Shown here piece after piece: positions 1 to 5,329 of a stretch of 23,290 nucleotides of DNA. Made by a program: the position numbers and the translations under genes. The first letter of the stretch is position 1; every line of letters begins with the position of its first letter. The notes under the pieces were generated by a model. It was not told the DNA's origin. It did not search any database and saw nothing but the letters and a program-made list of their open reading frames with translations. Origin of the DNA: a virus; the IMG/VR virus record IMGVR_UViG_3300013126_000254, positions 1 through 23,290 of that record; one strand, 5' to 3'.

Positions 1-39
1 ATGGAGCTGGCCATTGAAATCATTGAGGGGCAGGCATGA
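1..39 (+). CDS. C-terminal end of an upstream gene (partial)
   Basis: The window opens inside a frame that encodes 12 residues (MELAIEIIEGQA) and stops at TGA 37-39. This stop overlaps the ATG of the next gene in an ATGA arrangement, which is typical of translationally coupled phage genes. The first codon happens to be ATG, but a 12-residue gene is unlikely, so this is probably the tail of a longer gene lying to the left. Nothing can be said about its function. The GAGGGG in its last codons serves as ribosome binding site for the following gene. Confidence 0.45.
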   Translation: MELAIEIIEGQA

Positions 40-599
40 ACAAGCAACGTCAGGCGCTGGAATTGGCGCTGAAGGCTATCGAAAGTGGTGGCGCTGTGGA
101 AGACATGATGGCTGCTGAAAAAGCCATCGAAGAAGCATTGGCCGAACGAGAACTGTTGCTTGATGAGCGTGCAAGCAGTCAAGCGTGTCACGTTGCGTGG
201 AAGCAATGCGCCAACACTATTGATAAATTTGATGGTGACCCTTACGGCGCATTTACGATGGGTTTCCATGCGGGAATACAGGCGTCAATTAACGCGAAGC
301 ACCCACCAGCGAAACCGGCAGCGTACCTTGATTTGAGTAATAACATTGCATATTCGATGCGCGAGTTATCTAACGAAGATGCGTATGATACAGACGCAAT
401 GGTGCCGCTTTACCTGTCACCACCCATCCGCAAGCCGATGACAGACCATTTGCGTGACGCTACGAAAATGCCACAGCCACTGACGGAACCAGAATTGAAC
501 GCTATTGAGCCTACATGGCCGAATGGATGGGATTACGATGATGTTCTGGAGTTCGTCAGAACGATCGAACGGGCGCATGGGATTAGAGGTGATGAATGA
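36..599 (+). CDS. Phage hypothetical protein, 187 aa
   Basis: I do not recognise a function. The ATG at 36 follows GAGGGG at a good distance and overlaps the upstream stop. The N-terminal 45 residues are helical and charged (QALELALKAIESGG, then AEKAIEEALAERELL). A middle region around 90-125 has the pattern PAAYLDL...MVPLYLSPP, a beta-type segment that I associate with accessory proteins of many phages, often ending in VPLY(T/L). The C-terminal 40 residues (LTEPELNAIEP, then DDVLEFVRTIERAHGI) form another helical unit found at the end of several unrelated early phage proteins. It therefore looks like a modular soluble early protein. It overlaps the methyltransferase start by 8 bases, so the two are probably co-translated. 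There are no membrane segments and no catalytic motif that I can see. Confidence 0.8.
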   Translation: MNKQRQALELALKAIESGGAVEDMMAAEKAIEEALAERELLLDERASSQACHVAWKQCANTIDKFDGDPYGAFTMGFHAGIQASINAKHPPAKPAAYLDLSNNIAYSMRELSNEDAYDTDAMVPLYLSPPIRKPMTDHLRDATKMPQPLTEPELNAIEPTWPNGWDYDDVLEFVRTIERAHGIRGDE

Positions 600-1323
600 G
601 TTGGCATTATTTGCAGGAGGGGGAGGCAGCGTGTTGGCCGGCAAACTCCTTGGCTGGCGCACCTGTTGTGCTGTTGAAATTGATGCCGGAGCCCGTCAGA
701 TCCTATTGGACAGAATGCGAGACGGAATCCTTGAACCATTCCCAATTTGGAATGACGTCAGCACATTCGATGGCAATCCATGGAGAGGGAGCATTGACGT
801 CATCACAGGAGGATTCCCATGTCAGGACGTCAGTATTGCGGGGGGGGGGGCAGGATTGGACGGCGCAAAATCAGGACTCTGGATGGAAATGGCCAGGATC
901 ATTCGCGAGGTTCGACCATCATTCGTGTTCGTGGAAAACTCGCCAATGCTCACTGCTAGAGGACTCGGACGAGTACTCGCAGACTTGGCCGGAATGGGGT
1001 TTGATGCAAGGTGGGGAGTGTTTTATGCGTCCACAGTGGGAGCAGCGCACCATCGAGCCAGACTTTACTTGGTTGCTTACACCGACAGCGCAAAGTTGGA
1101 AAGCATGGACGTTCCGCAATCCATTGGCATTGATCCGAAAGAATCACGCAGACGGCAACTTGCAAGAGCAGTTAATGCGGCTTTACCAGCGAATGACTAC
1201 ACCGCGATGCCAAGAAATCCTGATGATGTGGCCAGAGGGATGGACGGACTCAAAGCCACTGGAAATGGCTGGGTTCCAGCAGTGGCTGCACGAGCATGGA
1301 ACATGTTGAGGATCATGAAATAA
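592..1323 (+). CDS. C5 cytosine-specific DNA methyltransferase
   Basis: This enzyme transfers a methyl group from S-adenosylmethionine to carbon 5 of cytosine in DNA. The conserved motifs occur in the expected order in 243 residues. Motif I (SAM binding) is FAGGGG at residues 7-12. Motif IV is GGFPCQD with the catalytic Cys77. Motif VI is FVENSP at 112-117. A motif VIII-like RARLYLVA lies at 155-162, and a motif IX/X-like GLKATGNGWVPAVAA at 219-233. The region between motifs VIII and IX, where target recognition normally lies, is short. I chose ATG 592 because homologues start a few residues before motif I. ATG 577 is in frame but has no better ribosome site. No restriction endonuclease lies beside it, so it is probably a solitary phage enzyme, perhaps for evading host restriction. 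An 11-G run encodes residues 83-87. A second frame (596-1309) overlaps almost all of it. Confidence 0.93.
   Translation: MNELALFAGGGGSVLAGKLLGWRTCCAVEIDAGARQILLDRMRDGILEPFPIWNDVSTFDGNPWRGSIDVITGGFPCQDVSIAGGGAGLDGAKSGLWMEMARIIREVRPSFVFVENSPMLTARGLGRVLADLAGMGFDARWGVFYASTVGAAHHRARLYLVAYTDSAKLESMDVPQSIGIDPKESRRRQLARAVNAALPANDYTAMPRNPDDVARGMDGLKATGNGWVPAVAARAWNMLRIMK
596..1309 (+). CDS. Overlapping +1-frame ORF inside the methyltransferase gene, 237 aa
   Basis: An uninterrupted second frame covers nearly the whole methyltransferase gene. Its ATG (596) lies 4 bases after the methyltransferase ATG (ATGAATGA), and an AGAGG at 585-589 is at 6 bases from it, better than the 2 bases to ATG 592. The product is Trp-rich and polar. 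It carries blocks I recall from ORFs annotated next to or over phage C5 methyltransferases: SHVRTS (74-79), GSFARFD (101-107), CSWKTRQCSLLED (111-123), YSQTWPEWG (127-135), LTPTAQ (161-166) and WPEGWTDSKPLEMAGFQQW (212-230). The recall is from memory and unchecked. The last block overlies the conserved GLKATGNGWVPAVAA of the methyltransferase, so both frames look constrained. Function is unknown; an accessory partner of the methyltransferase is an inference. It could instead be a by-product of strong conservation in the other frame. Confidence 0.5.
   Translation: MSWHYLQEGEAACWPANSLAGAPVVLLKLMPEPVRSYWTECETESLNHSQFGMTSAHSMAIHGEGALTSSQEDSHVRTSVLRGGGQDWTAQNQDSGWKWPGSFARFDHHSCSWKTRQCSLLEDSDEYSQTWPEWGLMQGGECFMRPQWEQRTIEPDFTWLLTPTAQSWKAWTFRNPLALIRKNHADGNLQEQLMRLYQRMTTPRCQEILMMWPEGWTDSKPLEMAGFQQWLHEHGTC
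840..850 (+). repeat. G11 homopolymer inside the methyltransferase gene
   Basis: Eleven consecutive G bases lie directly after the codons for the catalytic PCQDVSI segment. In the methyltransferase frame they encode Ala-Gly-Gly-Gly-Ala (residues 83-87), in register with the AGxGAGxDG pattern of this family, so the present length gives the intact enzyme. Loss of one G would join the methyltransferase N-terminus to the C-terminus of the overlapping frame. Gain of one G would join the overlapping frame's N-terminus to the methyltransferase C-terminus. Such runs are classic slippage sites in phase-variable modification genes. Confidence 0.95.
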
Positions 1324-1505
1324 AAAACGGAGCACCACTAAACGATGACCGAGTGAAAGCGCAGTTTGAGGGGAGAAAGTGGTATCACGGCAAACCATGC
1401 AAAAATTGTCAGACAACAGAAAAGTACGTTGAAAACTACCTGTGCCGCGAGTGTGCAAAACGCAAAGCACGCGAACGGGCACAAGCCAAAAGGATCGCAA
1501 AATGA
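1296..1505 (+). CDS. Small zinc-ribbon-like protein, 69 aa
   Basis: The product has two CxxC pairs, Cys35/Cys38 (CKNC) and Cys50/Cys53 (CREC), separated by 11 residues. This is the spacing of a small treble-clef or zinc-ribbon knuckle. The C-terminus is a basic Lys/Arg-rich helix (AKRKARERAQAKRIAK), suggesting nucleic-acid contact. The gene overlaps the methyltransferase end by 28 bases and has no clear ribosome site, so it may depend on coupled translation. GTG 1353 is an in-frame alternative that would keep the whole zinc-binding part. Its stop overlaps the next start (ATGA). The exact role is unknown; DNA- or RNA-binding regulator is an inference from the metal-binding pattern and charge. 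Confidence 0.75.
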   Translation: MEHVEDHEIKNGAPLNDDRVKAQFEGRKWYHGKPCKNCQTTEKYVENYLCRECAKRKARERAQAKRIAK

Positions 1506-1750
1506 GTAAAGTTCTGAAAGAAGTCACGGCCACCATTGGTCAATACCAAAACGCCCAAGGTCAAACAAAATATCGCTATCAGCGCATCGGATCTGTCATC
1601 GAGACCAAAAACGGCCCAATGCTCAAACTCGATGTGGTGCCGTTGAAGGAAGGTGGCTGGGACGGCTGGGCATACCTGAACGATCCACGCCCGAAGGATG
1701 ACATGCCGGGCAAGGCAGCGCCATTCCATGATGATGAGGTGCCCTTCTAA
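1502..1750 (+). CDS. Small protein with SSB-like acidic C-terminal tip, 82 aa
   Basis: The ATG at 1502 overlaps the preceding stop (ATGA). An earlier in-frame start at 1442 would lie inside the upstream gene and adds a non-conserved-looking stretch, so I reject it. The first 60 residues look like a small beta-barrel: ATIGQYQNAQGQTKYRYQRI followed by GSVIETKNGPMLKLDVVPL and WDGWAYL. The chain then becomes polar and ends in FHDDEVPF, which closely resembles the DDDIPF-type tip of single-stranded DNA-binding proteins that recruits repair and replication partners. Small phage proteins of this shape are usually annotated as hypothetical. I infer a mini-SSB or an SSB-tip mimic. The barrel assignment comes from the residue pattern only and has not been checked against a structure. 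Confidence 0.8.
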   Translation: MSKVLKEVTATIGQYQNAQGQTKYRYQRIGSVIETKNGPMLKLDVVPLKEGGWDGWAYLNDPRPKDDMPGKAAPFHDDEVPF

Positions 1751-1884
1751 TGCTGCGCCCCATCCGTGATAGGGTCATCGTGGAGCCCATAAAAGCCGCT
1801 GAGACCATCTACATCGCTGGGGAGCCACAGGGAGTGGTGCATGGCAAGATCGTCGCTCACGGCCCCGGCAGACGGAATAGGTGA
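1750..1884 (+). CDS. Truncated GroES-like (Cpn10) mini-protein, 44 aa
   Basis: This ORF starts at the A of the preceding TAA stop (TAATG), which supports coupled translation. The sequence begins MLRPIRDRVIVEPIK, an excellent match to the first strand of co-chaperonin GroES (RPLxDRVxVxxxx). It ends in GKIVAHGPG, matching the GxVxAVGPG strand. Between them lies ETIYIAGEPQGVVH in place of the GGI-containing mobile loop that touches GroEL. The protein stops at TGA 1882, where a full Cpn10 would continue for another 50 or so residues. It is therefore a half-length relic or a minimal derivative. Without the mobile loop it is unlikely to act as a normal co-chaperonin. A role in modulating host GroEL for capsid folding would be speculation. 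Confidence 0.7.
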   Translation: MLRPIRDRVIVEPIKAAETIYIAGEPQGVVHGKIVAHGPGRRNR

Positions 1885-1887
1885 GTC

Positions 1888-2049
1888 ATGAACGAATTAA
1901 TCAACAAAGCCTGGCGCGTCATCAATAGCTGCCAGACGCCCCGGCAGGCGCGTGGCGCTATGATCTATCTCGACTTGCTGGAGGACAGATATCCTGACCT
2001 CGATGTCAGTCCGTTGCGCCGGGAGCTGAGGGTGCTCTTTGAGATATGA
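1888..2049 (+). CDS. Hypothetical small helical protein, 53 aa
   Basis: The ATG at 1888 follows AGGTGAG, which also holds the stop of the GroES-like gene. The product is a short, mostly helical, soluble protein (NELINKAWRVINSCQTP, then MIYLDLLEDRYPDL and LRRELRVLFEI). The spacing of hydrophobic residues suggests two or three amphipathic helices. I do not recognise a function. Its stop overlaps the start of the next small gene (ATGA), so it belongs to the same chain of coupled genes. Confidence 0.65.
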   Translation: MNELINKAWRVINSCQTPRQARGAMIYLDLLEDRYPDLDVSPLRRELRVLFEI

Positions 2050-2135
2050 CCGACACCGATCTAATGGCAGGGCTGTTACTTTTCACCTGCACCACAGCCG
2101 CAATTGCATGGATTTTCTGGCGTCATGAGAAATGA
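2046..2135 (+). CDS. Tiny single-span membrane protein, 29 aa
   Basis: This ORF starts in an ATGA overlap with the previous stop and encodes 29 residues: an acidic start (MTDTD), one hydrophobic helix of about 20 residues (LMAGLLLFTCTTAAIAWIFW), and a basic end (RHEK). This is the shape of a small bitopic membrane peptide with a cytoplasmic C-terminus. It is the last gene before the terminator of the rightward operon. The function is unknown. Small phage membrane peptides can act in superinfection exclusion or lysis control, but nothing here decides it. The start overlap and clean hydrophobic profile argue for a real gene despite the small size. Confidence 0.5.
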   Translation: MTDTDLMAGLLLFTCTTAAIAWIFWRHEK

Positions 2136-2175
2136 TGCCTATACTGCAATCTCCCTTGACGGGGAACTCAGCATT

Positions 2176-2204
2176 AGGCCGGACTCATCATCCGGCCTTT
2201 TTTT
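2176..2204 (+). terminator. Intrinsic terminator of the rightward operon
   Basis: AGGCCGGA (2176-2183) pairs perfectly with TCCGGCCT (2191-2198) over a 7-base loop and is followed by a run of seven T (2198-2204). This is a textbook rho-independent terminator for plus-strand transcription. Read on the minus strand the same hairpin lacks a U run. The T run overlaps the stop codon of the convergent endolysin gene (2203-2205). Confidence 0.92.
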
Positions 2205-2679
2205 ATGCGTCCAGCAGTGACGCGATGCGCCTTGCCCATCCCTTGCCGAAGGCGTCCCAGGTCTTGAGGTCGGTCATAAACTGGAGCCGCTGGCCCAGCA
2301 TCCTGCGGCACAGCAGATGCCCGTCAGTGAGCGCTATGGCCTGCAAGGTTTGCGGGCCGAGCAGACCATCATCCTTAACCCTCGCGGCCCGCTGGAGCCA
2401 TTTTGTGGCCTGCAACACGCCACTGTTTACGGCAGCATCAAACACCGGATACCGCACTGCTGGCGGCAACTCATCGCACTTGGCCGCCTGCCAGAAACGC
2501 TTGCGGTAGATTGCCTTGGCGACATCCACCGGCATGGACTTCATGGGGCCGTTGTAGCCGTTCTGACGGGCCACAGCGACGGTCACTCCCCACATCGTCT
2601 CGTTACCTGGATCTGATGGGTGATTGGAGTAACTGCCTTCCACGCCTAATAAATGCGTAAAGGCCGTGTCAAAGTCCAT
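2203..2679 (-). CDS. Endolysin, GH108-type N-acetylmuramidase
   Basis: The enzyme cleaves peptidoglycan at the end of infection. The N-terminus shows the glycoside hydrolase family 108 signature: EGSYSNHPSDPG with the likely catalytic Glu14, then ETMWGVT. A C-terminal part from about residue 60 (FWQAAKCDELPPAVRYPVFD, then GLLGPQTLQAIA) matches the peptidoglycan-binding domain that usually follows it. At 158 residues it is close to the usual length of this family. There is no signal peptide or anchor, so it should need a holin to reach the wall, and one lies directly upstream. Its ATG overlaps the holin stop (TGATG), implying coupled translation. Its stop lies in the convergent terminator. Confidence 0.93.
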   Translation of the reverse strand: MDFDTAFTHLLGVEGSYSNHPSDPGNETMWGVTVAVARQNGYNGPMKSMPVDVAKAIYRKRFWQAAKCDELPPAVRYPVFDAAVNSGVLQATKWLQRAARVKDDGLLGPQTLQAIALTDGHLLCRRMLGQRLQFMTDLKTWDAFGKGWARRIASLLDA

Positions 2680-2855
2680 CAGCGTTTCCGGTCAGGCGCC
2701 ACAACGCCCACGCCACCAGCCAGTGCCAGCCCCACGCAGATGATGGCCTCGCTCATCGCCGGGGCAATCGGCACGCCAGCTGCCGTCAACAGCAGAATGA
2801 TGCCGCGCCAGGTGGACGGTTCTTTCAGCCTTTCAATGACGTATTCACGGTTCAT
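2679..2855 (-). CDS. Holin, 58 aa
   Basis: This short gene encodes two hydrophobic segments: about residues 16-30 (WRGIILLLTAAGVPI) and 36-53 (EAIICVGLALAGGVGVV). They are joined by a short PAMSE turn and end in a charged tail (APDRKR). The pattern STWRGII-LLTAAGVPI-P-MSEAII is typical of small two-span phage holins next to GH108 endolysins. It would form the membrane lesion that releases the endolysin. It overlaps the upstream 77-residue gene (ATGA) and the downstream endolysin (TGATG), forming a compact lysis cassette. The assignment rests on topology, size and neighbours. Confidence 0.85.
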   Translation of the reverse strand: MNREYVIERLKEPSTWRGIILLLTAAGVPIAPAMSEAIICVGLALAGGVGVVAPDRKR

Positions 2856-3085
2856 TTCAACAACTCCCTGATCGACACGTTACCCAGCACCGCCGCCGTG
2901 GCAATGACGCCGACGATCCAAAACACTTTTTGCACCACCGACTTGCCCACGTTAGCGTAAATGTCGGTGGTCATCTTCTGGACTGCCAGTTCGGCCGCAC
3001 GCTGGGCGATCAGTTCAATCTGATCATCCGTAAGGCTGGGCCTCGATCTGCGATCCGGCCCGGTGTAGAGCGTTTCCTCGTCCAC
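2852..3085 (-). CDS. Small single-span membrane protein of the lysis cassette, 77 aa
   Basis: The N-terminal 50 residues are hydrophilic (GPDRRSRPSLTDDQIELIAQ, then RAAELAVQKM) and probably helical. One hydrophobic helix follows at about 52-70 (VFWIVGVIATAAVLGNV), with a short SIRELLK tail. Similar proteins with an xDRR motif and a C-terminal membrane span are common beside phage holins and are annotated as holin-like or unknown. It overlaps the holin gene by 4 bases. It could be a second holin, an antiholin that tunes timing, or an unrelated membrane protein. The topology is unlike an Rz-type spanin, whose membrane segment is N-terminal. Confidence 0.8.
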   Translation of the reverse strand: MDEETLYTGPDRRSRPSLTDDQIELIAQRAAELAVQKMTTDIYANVGKSVVQKVFWIVGVIATAAVLGNVSIRELLK

Positions 3086-3095
3086 GGCGATGCCC

Positions 3096-3299
3096 TTACT
3101 TTTTCTTGGCTTTCGCCTTCGCGCCCTTGGCGACTTTCGCCATGGACTCGTAGGCTTTCATTTCCATCTTTTCCTTTTTCATCTCGGCAGCATCTTCCAT
3201 CTTTTTCTTGCGTTCCTCGGCCTTGCTCTTGGCCTGGCGCGATGGAATGGCCACTGCGATCATGATGGACGGTGCGCCCTTCATCTTCTTGCCTTTCAT
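3096..3299 (-). CDS. Small Lys/Met-rich basic protein, 67 aa
   Basis: The likely start is ATG 3299, just after the stop of the 118-residue gene. A longer in-frame reading to 3416 would run far into that gene and encodes a non-protein-like stretch. The product begins MKGKKMKGAPSIMIAVAIPS and then becomes an extremely basic, low-complexity helix (KAEERKKKMEDAAEMKKEKM and AKGAKAKAKKK). The AKAKKK tail resembles histone-like or polycation tails, so nucleic-acid binding or DNA condensation is a reasonable inference. No family is recognised. It is one of four Lys-rich mini-proteins within the virion gene block. Confidence 0.7.
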   Translation of the reverse strand: MKGKKMKGAPSIMIAVAIPSRQAKSKAEERKKKMEDAAEMKKEKMEMKAYESMAKVAKGAKAKAKKK

Positions 3300-3300
3300 G

Positions 3301-3657
3301 TTAAATGCCCTCGCCTTGGACGATATAGACCGTGGACGCGCCAGCAGGAGCCAGCCCGGAGAAGAACGCATCAGCCGGGAAGCGCAGGACTTCAACAGCC
3401 CCAGCGACCAGCACAACCGTCTCGGACGGGTTGCCCGCTACAGCCGCGACAGCCTTGGTCTGTGCTTCGGTGGCCGTGTTGCCCCACGCCAGATGCACCG
3501 TGTTCGCACTGGCGTTGACGATGCGGTACTGGCCTTTGGCCTGCGCCTCGTACCGACCATAAACCGGCACTTGCACGCCAGCAGGAGCCGCAGCGGCCGC
3601 AGGGATGACGTAAGTCTCGCCCTGCGGGATAAATGGGATTTGTGAGTTAGTGGCCAT
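3301..3657 (-). CDS. Beta-rich hypothetical virion-type protein, 118 aa
   Basis: The ATG at 3657 follows GGAG at a suitable distance and lies downstream of a good promoter candidate. The protein is Ala/Val-rich with alternating hydrophobic residues suggesting beta strands: TYVIPAAAAAPAGVQVPVYG, QYRIVNASANTVHLAWG, then SETVVLVAGAVEVLRFPADA and ASTVYIVQGEGI. The pattern (R-I-V-N-x5-VHLAWG ... ADAFFSGL) looks like small structural or decoration proteins of phages, but I do not recognise a named family. It sits between tailspike B and the lysis cassette and is the first gene behind the promoter candidate, so it may be expressed strongly and late. Confidence 0.75.
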   Translation of the reverse strand: MATNSQIPFIPQGETYVIPAAAAAPAGVQVPVYGRYEAQAKGQYRIVNASANTVHLAWGNTATEAQTKAVAAVAGNPSETVVLVAGAVEVLRFPADAFFSGLAPAGASTVYIVQGEGI

Positions 3658-3700
3658 GTTTTTTCTCCATTTCCGGTTAACTGTGCCGGCCAGTTATCAA

Positions 3701-3728
3701 GTTATGCGCTCAGAAAACGCAGTGTCAA
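3701..3728 (-). promoter_or_regulatory. Sigma-70-type promoter candidate for the lysis end of the operon
   Basis: On the minus strand a perfect -35 box TTGACA (3728-3723) is followed after 16 bases by CATAAC (3706-3701), which matches the TATAAT consensus at four of six positions. Transcription would start near 3694, leaving a leader of about 37 bases before ATG 3657. It lies in the only sizeable non-coding gap in this part of the operon (3658-3736), which supports a regulatory role. Confidence 0.55.
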
Positions 3729-3736
3729 GATCAAGT

Positions 3737-5320
3737 TTAAGAAAGCGCTAAAGTTATGTTTTCCATATTTTGCATTTCAGCGGTAATGGTGTAGCACGTC
3801 GCATCGCCATATACAGGTGTCATATCAAGCGACCACACACCTCCAACACGATTTAATGCGAACGCTGGCCCAACAGTAGGCCCCCCGCTGTTCCCTGCCG
3901 CCACGTTATAAACAGTTGAAATGTTTTCACTAAACGTTATTGCAGCTTCTTGGTACACAGAAACAACAACTTCTGCCAAACCAACAGATGTAGGAAAAGC
4001 TCCATCGTAGTAAGAAATCAAAAACCTACACACTCCATATTCAACCCCAGAAACCAAAGCTGCCGTCAACGTAGCGATGGTAGAGCCAGCAGATAAAACG
4101 GATTTATTGATCTTTTCTTGGACTTGATTGTCTCTAACACGGCCTTGTGTGTAACGAAACACAGTGCCAGCGTCTAACGATTGTATGTATGGAGGAATGC
4201 TTTCATTACCTAAATATTGGCTACCACCAGCAAGACTCTTAAACGTATTTCCATTAAGTGGAAGTCTTGAGTTATTATTTATAACTTTTGATCCACCAAT
4301 TACCAGAATGTTGTATGTTGTTCCTGGGCTTGTGAGGTTAACAAACGTACAAGAATTTAATGTCAATACGCCTCCGTCTACGGTAATAAATGCCGTCGTT
4401 CCTGCATTTGCACCATAGACAAGAAAATTAGTGCAAGAATTTAGTGTAATTGTAGAGTTTCCACAATAAATAGCAGCATCGTTTTTAATTTGAACATTTT
4501 CATGTCCGCACCCATTGAAACTCAAAACGCTCACAAGCAAAAAATATGCTCTATCGCTTATGTTATCTGCGGCGCAAGCGTTAAAATTTGAGTATTGAAG
4601 TCCGTAGATTGAATAACCAATGTCGCAGTCTCGCATCCAACAGTTGCTTGCGTCCAACGCAGTTCCAGTTGCGTTGCCTGTTCCGTCATCAGCCCATTGC
4701 ATGCCGACTGTTGTGGACACCCATCCATAAGTTGGGCCGCCGCCAATGCCTTTTTGAGTTTTTGAATTGCAAATGAGCTTGTTAAATTGCGTTAACCAAG
4801 AATCGTAGGTAAAAAATCCAATCTGACATTGGTAGATGTATACGTTATCAATAGATAACTTTGTGGTTCTCGGAGCGTAAATTCCATAGTTGACCAAATA
4901 GCCGTCACTTTCTAACGTTATGTCAGATATTGAGCAAAGTTCGGTGTATTCATTATTTTCATGCCGCAAAATAATGATTGCATTTTGAACGTAGCTGTCT
5001 GTCACAGTACCGCCGCGAGAAGTATTGCTACCTACGCCAGCAGTGTTCGTGGTCTTAATAATTTTTGTGCCTGGATTCCCACCGATTGGCGTGTAGTCAA
5101 CATTTTTAACACCTTGACCAATAAGTTGAACACCAGAGTCCATATAAAGCGGAGAAGTAATTTTATAAGTGCCTGCTGGCAAATATACTTTTCCTGCTGA
5201 ATTTATGGCGGTCTGAATTGCTAAAGTGTCATCTGTAACACCGTCAGCAACAGCGCCATAATCGAGCACGTTAGCAATAGCGCCATTGATCATCGAGAAC
5301 GAAACTTTTGTCAGGCTCAT
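3737..5320 (-). CDS. Tailspike B, beta-helix receptor-binding protein
   Basis: The N-terminus ([20 protein letters not shown]) leads into [20 protein letters not shown] (about residues 20-39), the hallmark entry into a pectate-lyase-type right-handed beta-helix in phage tailspikes. Residues 40-370 are rich in Asn, Gly, Ser and Thr with repeated short strands, as expected for a beta-helix that binds or degrades surface polysaccharide. The last 130 residues form a separate beta-rich end domain, probably for trimerisation or binding. There is no head-binding domain here; that domain is encoded separately two genes upstream (5862-6353). So this spike probably attaches through the adaptor. AGAGG five bases before ATG 5320 supports the start. 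The gene is clearly richer in A and T than its neighbours, as is common for exchangeable spike genes. The catalytic activity and sugar target cannot be read from sequence. Confidence 0.88.
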   Translation of the reverse strand: MSLTKVSFSMINGAIANVLDYGAVADGVTDDTLAIQTAINSAGKVYLPAGTYKITSPLYMDSGVQLIGQGVKNVDYTPIGGNPGTKIIKTTNTAGVGSNTSRGGTVTDSYVQNAIIILRHENNEYTELCSISDITLESDGYLVNYGIYAPRTTKLSIDNVYIYQCQIGFFTYDSWLTQFNKLICNSKTQKGIGGGPTYGWVSTTVGMQWADDGTGNATGTALDASNCWMRDCDIGYSIYGLQYSNFNACAADNISDRAYFLLVSVLSFNGCGHENVQIKNDAAIYCGNSTITLNSCTNFLVYGANAGTTAFITVDGGVLTLNSCTFVNLTSPGTTYNILVIGGSKVINNNSRLPLNGNTFKSLAGGSQYLGNESIPPYIQSLDAGTVFRYTQGRVRDNQVQEKINKSVLSAGSTIATLTAALVSGVEYGVCRFLISYYDGAFPTSVGLAEVVVSVYQEAAITFSENISTVYNVAAGNSGGPTVGPAFALNRVGGVWSLDMTPVYGDATCYTITAEMQNMENITLALS

Positions 5321-5329
5321 TTTGACCTC

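Noticed and set aside
505-591. N-terminal extension of the methyltransferase to position 505
   Set aside because: It would overlap the upstream gene by about 95 bases and add residues not related to the family. Methyltransferase homologues begin just before motif I.
3300-3416. N-terminal extension of the Lys-rich 67-residue protein to position 3416
   Set aside because: It would overlap the 118-residue gene by over 100 bases, and the added residues look like random translation. ATG 3299 gives a tidy start right after that gene's stop.
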